The notes under the pieces are model-generated. The model was not told the origin of the DNA. It saw only the letters and a list, made by a program, of their open reading frames with translations, and searched no databases. Positions 25,901 to 33,760 of a DNA stretch of 64,000 nt are shown one piece after another. Numbering within the stretch: position 1 is the first letter of the stretch; every line of letters begins with the position of its first letter. Origin of the DNA: Sphingomonas mollis (GTDB lineage: Bacteria > Pseudomonadota > Alphaproteobacteria > Sphingomonadales > Sphingomonadaceae); assembly GCF_016427505.1 (NCBI RefSeq), contig NZ_JAELXS010000006.1, positions 217,971 through 281,970 on the forward strand, given 5' to 3'. A program made the position numbers and the translations under genes.

Positions 25901-26629
25901 ATGGATCGCATCGTCTATGACCGGATGGCGGCGCATGATTCCACCCATTGGTGGTACCGGGCGCGGCGCGACATCCTGGCCGATTATCTGACGCGCTTCG
26001 GGGAATTGCCCAAGCAGGCGAAGATTCTGGAGATCGGGTGCGGGACCGGCCACAATCTGCCGATGCTGGCCCAGTTCGGCGAGATCGACGCGATCGAGAT
26101 CGATCCGGCGGCGCGCGAGATCGCCAGCGAGCGGCTGGGCCGGCCTGTCGGCGCGGCGCCGTTGCCGGCCTTGCCCGGGGTGCCGCGGGGGCATTACGAC
26201 CTGATCGCGGTGCTCGACGTGGTGGAGCATATCGAGGACGACGTCGCGGCGCTGGCGGCGATGGCGACGTGCCTGGCGCCCGGCGGCAAGATCCTGATCG
26301 CGGTGCCGGCGCATCAATGGCTGTGGAGCGCGCACGACGTGGTGAACCATCACCATCGCCGCTATTCCAAGAAGACGCTGCGCTCGGCGATCGAGCGGGC
26401 GGGGTTGAAGGCGGACAAGCTCGGCTATTTCAACAGCCTGTTGTTCCCGCTGGCGGCGAGTGCGCGGCTGCTGGGGCGGATGACGGGTCGGGACGACAGC
26501 GACGATTCGCCGCCGCCGCCGGTGGTCAATTCACTGTTCGAGACGATCTTCCGGCTGGAGCGCCACATGGTCGGGCGCGTGCCGATGGCGCCCGGCGTCT
26601 CGATCGTCACGCTCGCCCGGCCGGCCTGA
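25901..26629 (+). CDS. Class I SAM-dependent methyltransferase
   Basis: 242 residues. SAM-binding motif ILEIGCGTGHNLPML (42-56), acidic loop AIEIDPAAREIA, and motif IV YDLIAVLDVVEHIEDD. The C-terminal HHHRRYSKKTLRSAIERAG and FNSLLFPLAA are common in methyltransferases beside GT2 genes in glycan clusters. Probably methylates a sugar or lipid-linked intermediate. Its last 99 nt overlap the 3' end of the convergent GT2 gene. Confidence 0.9.
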   Translation: MDRIVYDRMAAHDSTHWWYRARRDILADYLTRFGELPKQAKILEIGCGTGHNLPMLAQFGEIDAIEIDPAAREIASERLGRPVGAAPLPALPGVPRGHYDLIAVLDVVEHIEDDVAALAAMATCLAPGGKILIAVPAHQWLWSAHDVVNHHHRRYSKKTLRSAIERAGLKADKLGYFNSLLFPLAASARLLGRMTGRDDSDDSPPPPVVNSLFETIFRLERHMVGRVPMAPGVSIVTLARPA

Positions 26630-27619
26630 CGGCAAGGGTTCGGCGCGGAAGCCGAGCGTGGCGTGGCCCTGAATCGGTCCGGCGACGTCGGCGACGATGT
26701 AGAGCGGCCGCCGCTTCGATTCGATGTACAGCCGGCCGAGATATTCGCCGATCATGCCGAGCACGAACATCTGCACCGCGCCCAGCACGACGGTGACGAG
26801 CATCGTCGAGGTCCAGCCCTGCACCGCAGTGCCCGACAGCCAGCCGATCGCGATATAGACGATCAGGAGCAGCGACACGGCGGTCAGCGCGAGGCCGACA
26901 TGGCTGGCGAAGCGCAGCGGCGCGGTGGAGAAGCCGGTGACGGCGTCGAAGGCGAGGCGGATCATCTTGCCGAGCGGGTAATTGGTCTCGCCGGCATGCC
27001 GCTCCGCCCGGTCATAGGGAAAGGGCACCTGCCGGAACCCGATCCACGCCACCATGCCCCGGATGAAGCGCGCCTGTTCCGGCAGCGACAGCAACGCATC
27101 GAGCGCGCGGCGGCTCATTAGGCGGAAATCGCCGGTGTCGAGCGGGATCGGCGTGTCGGTGACGCGGTCCAGGACGCGGTAGAAGGCGGCGGCGGTGGCT
27201 TTCTTGAACAGCGTCTCGCCTTCGCGCCTGCGGCGGACGGCGTAGACCACGTCGGCGCCCTGCGCGGCCATGGTGCGGCGCATGTCGGCGAGGAGTTCCG
27301 GCGGGTCCTGAAGATCGGCGTCGATGATGAGGATCTGGTCGCCGGCGCACAGGTCCAGCCCCGCGGTCAGCGCCAGTTGGTGGCCGTGGTTGCGCGACAG
27401 GTTGATCGCGACGAGGCGGGGGTCGGTTTCCGCCAGTTGCTGCATCGCTGCCCAGCTGTCGTCGCGGCTGCCGTCGTTGATGAACACGATCTCGTGATCG
27501 TCCCCCACCGCCGCCCGCGCGGCGGCGGATATGCGGGCGTGGAGCAGGTCGAGACACGCGGCCTCGTTATAGCAGGGGACGACGACGGACAGGGCAGGGC
27601 GATGGAGGGGACGATACAT
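26531..27619 (-). CDS. GT2 bactoprenol/dolichol-phosphate glycosyltransferase (GtrB-like)
   Basis: 362 residues. GT-A fold: VVPCYNEAACLDLLHARI at the N-terminus, VFINDGSRDDSW, then DADLQDPPELL with the metal-binding DxD, and RGMVAWIGFRQVPFPYDR. Two C-terminal membrane helices, then GEYLGRLYIESKRRPLYIV, as in GtrB. It would charge undecaprenyl phosphate with a hexose in the cytoplasmic leaflet. The normal domain ends near YIVADVAG; the last roughly 40 residues are charged tail, and 99 nt of it lie antisense to the methyltransferase. Confidence 0.92.
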   Translation of the reverse strand: MYRPLHRPALSVVVPCYNEAACLDLLHARISAAARAAVGDDHEIVFINDGSRDDSWAAMQQLAETDPRLVAINLSRNHGHQLALTAGLDLCAGDQILIIDADLQDPPELLADMRRTMAAQGADVVYAVRRRREGETLFKKATAAAFYRVLDRVTDTPIPLDTGDFRLMSRRALDALLSLPEQARFIRGMVAWIGFRQVPFPYDRAERHAGETNYPLGKMIRLAFDAVTGFSTAPLRFASHVGLALTAVSLLLIVYIAIGWLSGTAVQGWTSTMLVTVVLGAVQMFVLGMIGEYLGRLYIESKRRPLYIVADVAGPIQGHATLGFRAEPLPSGRPGERDDRDAGRHRHAPDHVALQPEDRLEQ

Positions 27620-27664
27620 GAACCGGTGTTGTAGCGGCGCGGGGGCGGGGCGTCATGCGGGTTC

Positions 27665-29089
27665 TCACCCCGCCACCACCAGCTTCACCAGCGTACCGGG
27701 CGTCAGCGTCGCGCCGTCGCCGAGGCCGTTCAGCGTCACGAAGCGTTCGCGGCGATAATCGGGATAGGCCATGCGCGCCGCCAGCGTATCGACCGTGTCG
27801 CGCGGACCGACCGTGACGATGCGGATCACCTTGCCGCGCACCGCGGCGGCATCGGCGGCGGACAGCGGCGCGACGCTGGCGAGCAGCGGCTGGAACGGGC
27901 CGACGCCGCTGCCCGCCGGGGTGACCAGCGTGAAGGTATAGACCGACGAGGGGAAGCGATACGCGACGACGGTGGCATCGACCGCGCGGCCATTGGCGGC
28001 GGCGCGGATCGTACGCAGCGCATAGGACACGCCGTTGGCGCTGCCGGGCTGCGTTTCACCGTTGCCGGCCGCCGCGCCCAGCGCCTGAAAGCGCGCGGCG
28101 ATCGCGGCGTCGAGGCTGGAAGCGGTCGAGGTCTGGAACTGCGCCTGGCCGCCCGACCCGGCGATCGTCACCGCGTCCGCGCCATTGGCCATGCGATAGC
28201 CGGCCGGCGCGGTGAAGCGGATGCGGAGTGCGGGATGGCGAAAGGTCTGGCCGTCGATCATGCCCTGCGCCGGGTCCTCGTCATAGGGCATGCCATCGAG
28301 CATCCGCAGGAAGGCGGTGTCCTGCGCCGGCGTGGTTTCGGGCTTGCCGGTGGCGGCGGCGAGCTGCGCGGCGCGGCGGACGCGTTCCTGACTGTTGGGA
28401 TGGGTGGAGGCCCAGCCGGGGACGGCGTTCGCGTTACGCCCGGCGACCCGCGCGGACAGGTCGCTGGAGGCGGCAAGCGCGCTCAGCATGTCGGCGGCGG
28501 CATAGGGATCGTAGCCGGCGGCGGTCATGTAGCGGACGCCGAGGCCGTCGGCCTGATATTCCTGATCGCGACCATATTTCAGCGTGTAGAGCTGCGCGCC
28601 GCTGCCGACGAGTTGCGTCGCGAGACTGCTGCCGGTGACGAGGCCGGCGCCGGCGGCGAGGATCGATCCGATGGTGGAACGGGTGTTGCGGCCGGCGGCG
28701 TGGCGGGCGGCGACATGGCCGACCTCGTGACCCAGCACCGACGCCAGCTCCGCCTCGGAATTCATCAGCGCGAGCAACTGGCGCGTGACATAGACATAGC
28801 CGCCGGGGATCGCGAACGCGTTCTCGACGGGCGAATTGAGCGTGGTGATGGTGAAATCGCCGGTCGCGTTCGACAGGCCGGACTGCACCGCCACCCGCTT
28901 GCCCACCCGGTCGACATAGGCCGCCTGCGGCCTACGATAGGCGCCGCCATATTCGGCGATCAACTGCGGATTGGCCTGCGCCCCCTGTTGCCGGTCGGAG
29001 GCGGAGATCGAGCGCGTCTGCTGCGCCGCGACCGGCGCGGCGATGGTCGCGGTGGCCAGCAACAGGCCGGCGGACAGGCGGATGGTCAT
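27665..29089 (-). CDS. M48 family metalloprotease (BepA/YfgC-like), secreted
   Basis: 474 residues from ATG 29089 (GGGGAA upstream); the longer frame has no signal character. Signal peptide ends APVAAQ. Zinc site HEVGH at 121-125, and the third ligand in RDQEYQADGLGVRYM. Periplasmic M48 proteases of this type survey outer-membrane protein assembly. After the protease domain comes a non-catalytic region, and the C-terminus (VTVGPRDTVDTLAARM, LTPGTLVKLVV) resembles a LysM-like fold. Zinc and Glu residues intact, so active is expected. Confidence 0.92.
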   Translation of the reverse strand: MTIRLSAGLLLATATIAAPVAAQQTRSISASDRQQGAQANPQLIAEYGGAYRRPQAAYVDRVGKRVAVQSGLSNATGDFTITTLNSPVENAFAIPGGYVYVTRQLLALMNSEAELASVLGHEVGHVAARHAAGRNTRSTIGSILAAGAGLVTGSSLATQLVGSGAQLYTLKYGRDQEYQADGLGVRYMTAAGYDPYAAADMLSALAASSDLSARVAGRNANAVPGWASTHPNSQERVRRAAQLAAATGKPETTPAQDTAFLRMLDGMPYDEDPAQGMIDGQTFRHPALRIRFTAPAGYRMANGADAVTIAGSGGQAQFQTSTASSLDAAIAARFQALGAAAGNGETQPGSANGVSYALRTIRAAANGRAVDATVVAYRFPSSVYTFTLVTPAGSGVGPFQPLLASVAPLSAADAAAVRGKVIRIVTVGPRDTVDTLAARMAYPDYRRERFVTLNGLGDGATLTPGTLVKLVVAG

Positions 29090-29399
29090 CGGTGTCGTTC
29101 CCCTTCGAGCAAGGGAAAAAGCACCGATGCGGGCATGGTTCCCGGTGACGGTCGTCGGGGCCGGCGGCGACGGAAAGTCCCGAAAGTCACACCCTCGCAT
29201 ACGCGCGATCGTGCGCGTGGGTGAAAGTCAGGGGAAACTGTCATGGCTCGGTGGCATGGGGAATGGGGCTGTCCTCATGCGGCCACCTTCTGTGCTGCAC
29301 TTCGACTTGGAACCTCACGGAAAACCAACGCGCTGTAGCTGCCGCCCCGCCAGCAGAAGCGGCGGGACGGCAAAGTAAGGTTATGCTCGTTCAGCAGCG
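29090..29399. other. 310-bp non-coding gap at the edge of the AT-rich islet
   Basis: Between the M48 protease start and the serine protease stop I see no supportable gene. It holds the direct-repeat word GAAAGTC three times (29171-29230), one hairpin at 29341-29371, and the shift from about 65-70% GC to the visibly AT-richer protease operon. The left part must carry the M48 promoter. Confidence 0.6.
29341..29371 (-). terminator. Hairpin downstream of the serine protease operon
   Basis: GCCGCCCCGCC and GGCGGGACGGC pair over 11 positions with one G-T wobble and a 9-nt loop, 29 nt after the protease stop. No clear T-run on the minus strand, so termination strength is uncertain. Confidence 0.55.
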
Positions 29400-30618
29400 T
29401 CAACAGGAGCACGTCACCCCGATTGGCAGATTGTTGCTACCCCAAGCGCGAATTGGCGTAAAATACATGTTAGTGTGTGGGCCGGGAATGTATCCCCCAT
29501 CCCGGCCGTGAACTTGGCCTATCGCGAGCGATCCGAAATAGACCGGTCCGCCGCTATCGCCCTCGATTGATTGCTTCGGAAAATTCTCGTTCCAGTTCAT
29601 GCGTGGAAAGTCGCCATATGGCGAATCAGTATACATGTAGGAATCGATGGTCCCACAGGTTTGGAGCGTCGTCAGTCCAAATTTGCATGCATACATCCCG
29701 GGCGTCTCATAGCTTCCTCCGGTAACTGTTATCATAGATGTTCCATTGTAGAACTTTGGAACTAGGAGGTAAGCCTGACCTCCGGAAAACGTCGACCATT
29801 GACTGTCCAGACCATTGGTCGTCCATTCTTGCTTGAATGCGAGTGTTTTTTCCTGTCGGCCCATCGGTGCCGCTGTTATCACAGTGACCCGCAGTTGATA
29901 TTCCGTAAAGGGAACCGTTTATCTGTTTTACGTTGAAGCCACGTGTACATTTATACGTGGGGCCATCGTATAGTTGGCCGCCCGGCACCTCTGTAGCGGT
30001 GGTAAAAATACCGTCGAAATGCTCGATCCGCGTTCCAACAGTTGCACGAAGCGCCCCATCGACTAGACCCATGAGCGTCGCGGTGGAATCCTTTACGAGC
30101 AACTTTGTCTGTCCGGTTCGTGCGTTCGACGCGATCACAGCCTCGATCCCGTTGGCCCGCAGTCCGGCTAGTTGGAGCTTGGCGGAGGCGGATATAGCCG
30201 CGGCGGACGTGGGCGCTGAGCGAAAATCAAGAATCTGGCCAAGCTCGCTGGAACTGGAGATTTCCCGGGATGTCTTCTCGATTGCTCCTATCGCGTCTCG
30301 TACTCCGTAGACAGCCACCCGGAACCCCCGGCCACCGACGACTTCCACGCCAGAGACTGTATCAGGATATCGGACCTGCAGTTGGTAAGCCAGCCGCGCG
30401 GCTTCGCTCATGAGCCGCAAGCGCCTCGTCGCCTCCGAGATCGTAAGCTCTTCCGTCATTGCATAGGCGCGTGCCGTTTGCTCACCTGGATCAGCGAAAG
30501 GCTCCGTCATCTTTGCCACACCATAATTCTCGGAAGCGAAAGATTGGCTTGATGGCAAAATGACACCGATCGCTAAAACGAGGGCTGAAAAGCTAATTTT
30601 CCCAAACATACTTCTCAT
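29400..30618 (-). pseudogene. Streptogrisin-like S1 serine protease, split by a frameshift at an A6 tract
   Basis: The first part begins at ATG 30618, with GGAGATCGGAAG upstream and a signal peptide ending SFAS, then a propeptide of about 170 residues, then CTRGFNVKQINGSLYGISTAGHC with the catalytic His. The second part, one frame over, has the catalytic Asp in GLDSQW and Ser in IEGDSGGPVYF, plus paired cysteines. The frames join at an A6 run (29846-29851 on the plus strand): with five A the protein would read on as TGKTLAFKQEW, about 405 residues. So it is either a recent pseudogene, a sequencing homopolymer error, or expressed by slippage. All three triad residues survive. Confidence 0.8.
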
Positions 30619-31040
30619 CTTCCGATCTCCTCGATATATGAAGTAATGATGTAAGGCCGTCCGCATCGTGAGAGCTTCTTGAATGTGATGACTTCATTAC
30701 GCAAAAAATTGATCGACCCGTCACCACCCTGTGCTCGGATCAGGGCATCATTCTTGAGAACGCTCCCGATGGGTGAGGCGACACCTCCAAGCTCGGCGCT
30801 CCATCGATACCCATCGGGCCAGATGATTGTATATCGTCTCCCTGCGGCGCGAAGGTAGGTGCAGCCGTTCTGGATCGACAACTGACCTTGCCGATGTTCC
30901 GGGACAACAATCTGGCTTGTAGGCCTTGACGCCACAATAGGCTGGGCACCAGTGCATCCAGTGATCGCGAAAATCTGCGCAATCGCAACTAGATGATGTA
31001 TATTAATGTGCCCGTCTCTCCGATCGATGTAAGATGACAT
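30615..31040 (-). CDS. Putative lipoprotein in the protease operon
   Basis: 141 residues. A hydrophobic stretch HLVAIAQIFAITGC ends in a plausible lipobox (ITGC, Cys29), although the 28-residue leader is long and charged. Mature part about 110 residues with two cysteines (NGCTYLR, SRCGRP), no known domain. Starts 2 nt after the upstream gene and its stop overlaps the protease ATG by 4 nt, so translation is coupled. A chaperone, inhibitor or anchor for the protease is possible but unproven. GC content far below the chromosome average. Confidence 0.68.
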   Translation of the reverse strand: MSSYIDRRDGHINIHHLVAIAQIFAITGCTGAQPIVASRPTSQIVVPEHRQGQLSIQNGCTYLRAAGRRYTIIWPDGYRWSAELGGVASPIGSVLKNDALIRAQGGDGSINFLRNEVITFKKLSRCGRPYIITSYIEEIGR

Positions 31041-31042
31041 AT

Positions 31043-31609
31043 TTACGCTCCTGTCACCCGAGCCACTAACCGACTAAACGAAAGTCTTAAAGGGGCATCG
31101 GAAACCACCGTGTAAACGGGGTGTTCGTCGGGCTGCAGTCCGATTTTGCTAAGTTTGGCGTTTATGTCGGAGCCTGTCAGGCGACCCAAAGTAGAACGTA
31201 GATTGCTCTTGCTAATCCCGGATAGTTCCCCGGTAATTTCGCAGCCGCTCGATCGACAATCGACGGTGACTGGCAAAGCCCAACCCGAAGTGGCAAACGC
31301 AGCTTTGATCGTCTGCTCAGCCTGAGGCGCCCATGCCAGATCACGCTGCTCAGTACCGAGTGCTGTCCGCGTACGCTCGGGGTCGCCGCTAATGTCCAAG
31401 CGCGGTGTCCGCGTTTCCGGTGGAAGTTGACGAGTCCCTGATGATTGCCTCGCTGCGGCAGCATTATTGGGATTCATCGTACTTGCCACCACGCGAACTG
31501 CAAAAGTCTCATATGGTTGAGATATTTTCTGCTGAGTGATATGAAAAGTTACAAGGAAAATTAGTATCAAGAGACCCATAAGAACGGCGGTAGTCTTGAC
31601 ACGTATCAT
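31043..31609 (-). CDS. Membrane-anchored protein heading the protease operon
   Basis: 188 residues. One N-terminal membrane helix (TTAVLMGLLILIFLVTFHI) with a periplasmic remainder. A Pro/Thr/Arg-rich linker precedes a small domain with the Cys pair in VTVDCRSSGCEITGEL, a pattern seen in several uncharacterised secreted proteins. ATG 31609 has GGAG at 8 nt. The AGGAG near its 3' end serves the next gene. No function assigned. First gene after the AT-rich region with an 18-bp palindrome. Confidence 0.7.
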   Translation of the reverse strand: MIRVKTTAVLMGLLILIFLVTFHITQQKISQPYETFAVRVVASTMNPNNAAAARQSSGTRQLPPETRTPRLDISGDPERTRTALGTEQRDLAWAPQAEQTIKAAFATSGWALPVTVDCRSSGCEITGELSGISKSNLRSTLGRLTGSDINAKLSKIGLQPDEHPVYTVVSDAPLRLSFSRLVARVTGA

Positions 31610-31682
31610 TACGTAATCTCCGGATAATAATAGGTCTTAATGGATGCAAATTTTCTCACATCGCTTTCCGTCAACGACAATC

Positions 31683-31700
31683 AATTATAGATCTATAATT
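31683..31700. promoter_or_regulatory. 18-bp AT-rich palindrome upstream of the protease operon
   Basis: AATTATAGATCTATAATT is a perfect palindrome 74 nt upstream of the first operon start. Read on the minus strand it contains TATAAT. A possible -35 (TTGACG) lies nearer the gene but with no good -10 partner. A second smaller palindrome, CGTATC-GA-GATACG, follows at 31717-31730. Operator role is inferred from position and symmetry. Confidence 0.45.
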
Positions 31701-31872
31701 ACAATAATGTTACAGGCGTATCGAGATACGTCATTTAGTTCGAGATTTTAAAGTCTAATTTATTTCAACGTAGAGATTACGTTGTGCGCTCTCTCTTTCG
31801 ATCCTTTTGGGAATGGCGGTAACGCCACGTAAGGTATCGATTACTGTCATTTTATTCTTAAACCCGTTATCC

Positions 31873-32100
31873 TCAAACCCGCTCCACCGCATTCACCGCG
31901 TCCAGCGCCCGCAGGGCGGCGATCAGGTGCAGCAGTTGCTGGATGTCGTGGACCTCCACGTCGGTCGCATTGGTGTGGACGCGGGCGTCGCGGCGCAGGT
32001 TGATGATGTGGGTGCGGTGCCGGGCGATCATGGTCGCCAGCAGGCCGGGGACGCCGGGCGTTCTTTACCGTGACCGGGAGGCGCGCGAGAGCGCGGGGAC
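31873..32100 (-). pseudogene. Decayed duplicate of the rel 3' end (ACT domain)
   Basis: Read with a 2-nt frame correction, this segment encodes PGVPGLLATMIARHR, HIINLRRDARVHTNATDVEV and HDIQQLLHLIAALRALDAVN, then AVERV and a stop. That is the C-terminal ACT domain of the rel gene at 33761 on the same strand, with scattered substitutions, a 3-codon deletion and the frameshift near 32060. There is no upstream rel sequence here, so it is a displaced or duplicated fragment. The rest of 31610-32292 contains no intact gene. Confidence 0.85.
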
Positions 32101-32292
32101 GGACGCCGTTTCCCGGCGTGACCTGAAAGAGTTGCGAAGTCTTCTCTTTCGGCCCGGATGTTTCTCTGTCCGGCACACTCCCCCTCCCATCATCCCCAGT
32201 CCGTATAGTGACTGGATGCGGGAGTTGAGATAGCCAGTGTCTTCAGTGATGCCGGATCTGGGGCGCCGACATCATCCTGACAGGGGGATCGA

Positions 32293-33705
32293 ATGGCGAA
32301 TGGCAGTGGGGCTGTGCATGCGGCCGGGGTCGGTACATGGTTCCGCCGGCCGTGGATTGCGATCGTCGTCGGCATCACATCCTTCTATGTCTTCGTTACG
32401 GTCATTGCCCGTTACTCGGCAAATCCAAGTCCGTTGCCGCGCACCTTCAATTCGATGCTCGATCACCTGCTTCAGGGGCGATTCGATGTCGATCCCATGG
32501 TCATCGGCGGTGAGGGCTTTGCGCGCAACGGCCTGGTCTATGCCTATTGGGGGGTGATGCCCGCTGTGCTGCGATTGCCGGTCACGGTGCTGCCCCATTG
32601 GCGCGACGTCAACTTCACGATCGCCTATTGTCTGCTGGCGTTGCTGATGATGGGCGTGACCAAGCTCTGGACCGTGCACTACATCGTGCGACACCATGTC
32701 GCGATCCCGCGCTATCTGGCGCGGGCCGCGTATCTGGTGGTCGCGCTGTCCGGTGCGCAGATGTGCTTCGTTCGACCGAGCCTGTTCCAGGAGGTGTGCC
32801 TGTGGGCCGGTCTGTTCGCCGCCATCTTCGTCGCGGCGGCCATCGTGGCGCAACATCGCGGTCTGGGCGAGCGCGAACGGGTGGTCATGGCGGTGGCGGC
32901 GGGGGCCGCGCTGCTGACCCGTGTATCGACGGGCATCGGCCTCGTCGCGGCGTTCGGACTGCTTCTGGGCGTTACCGTGATGGACGATCGCCGCAACTGG
33001 CGTGGTCAGTTGCGGCAATCCTGGCGGGCGCTGGCGATCCTGACGGTGGCGGGGATCGCGACGGCCGGCGTCAATTATGGCCGATGGGGCAATCCGCTGA
33101 CGTTTGCCGATTACCAATATTATATTCTCAACATCGAATTTCCGGATCGCTTGCGGCGCACCGCCGAATATGGCCTGTTCAATATCGAGCGGATACCGTT
33201 CGGCCTCGTCTATTACCTGTTCCCGGTCTGGGTATTGCGGGGCGGTGACGGCCAGTTGCTGTTCGATACGACCCGACTTCGCCTGATCGATGCGGCCGAA
33301 CTGCCGCCCAGCAGTTTCCTGCTGACCGATCCGTTGCTGCTGTTGCTGGGTGGCATGGCGGTGATCCAGTGGCTTCGGGTACGGGGGCCGGCCGGGCGGC
33401 AGGGGGGCGCCATCGCCGCCGGTCTGGCGGTGTCCGCCTTGCTGATGCTGTGCGCCATCAGCATGTGCTTTCGCTATCGGATCGATTTCTATCCGGTGAT
33501 CGAGTTTCTCGGCTTTTCCGGGCTGGCGATGGCCGGTCGAAGCGGCTGGTCGTTGAAACCCGGACTGGTCTGGACGCTGACGATCATCTCGATCGGTGCG
33601 TCGGTCGCGGTCAGCATCGCCTATCTTCTCACGACGTTCGGACCGGGGCAATTATGGATCGAGCAAGGGGTCGGCCAATTCTATCTGGGGAAAATCGGCC
33701 TTTAG
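32293..33705 (+). CDS. Polytopic membrane protein, GT-C-like, between rel 3'-end copies
   Basis: 470 residues, about 10-12 membrane helices. ATG 32293 has AGGGGGA upstream. The first loop (TFNSMLDHLLQGRFDVDP, GFARNGLVYAYWG) is followed by transmembrane pairs, and a later loop reads FADYQYYILNIEFPDRLRRT. This is the topology of GT-C glycosyltransferases, but I see no decisive catalytic motif. Flanked on the left by the rel fragment at 31873 and on the right by intact rel, convergent with it. Probably acquired or recombined in; an O-antigen or surface-glycan role is inferred. Confidence 0.72.
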   Translation: MANGSGAVHAAGVGTWFRRPWIAIVVGITSFYVFVTVIARYSANPSPLPRTFNSMLDHLLQGRFDVDPMVIGGEGFARNGLVYAYWGVMPAVLRLPVTVLPHWRDVNFTIAYCLLALLMMGVTKLWTVHYIVRHHVAIPRYLARAAYLVVALSGAQMCFVRPSLFQEVCLWAGLFAAIFVAAAIVAQHRGLGERERVVMAVAAGAALLTRVSTGIGLVAAFGLLLGVTVMDDRRNWRGQLRQSWRALAILTVAGIATAGVNYGRWGNPLTFADYQYYILNIEFPDRLRRTAEYGLFNIERIPFGLVYYLFPVWVLRGGDGQLLFDTTRLRLIDAAELPPSSFLLTDPLLLLLGGMAVIQWLRVRGPAGRQGGAIAAGLAVSALLMLCAISMCFRYRIDFYPVIEFLGFSGLAMAGRSGWSLKPGLVWTLTIISIGASVAVSIAYLLTTFGPGQLWIEQGVGQFYLGKIGL

Positions 33706-33760
33706 TAACGGCGCGATCCCGGTCGGCTATGGTCTGGTGATGTCGGCTGGCCCCGACCCG

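Noticed and set aside
31847..32176. A 109-codon minus-strand protein
   Set aside because: It is the wrong frame of the rel 3' fragment; the correct frame gives the ACT domain.
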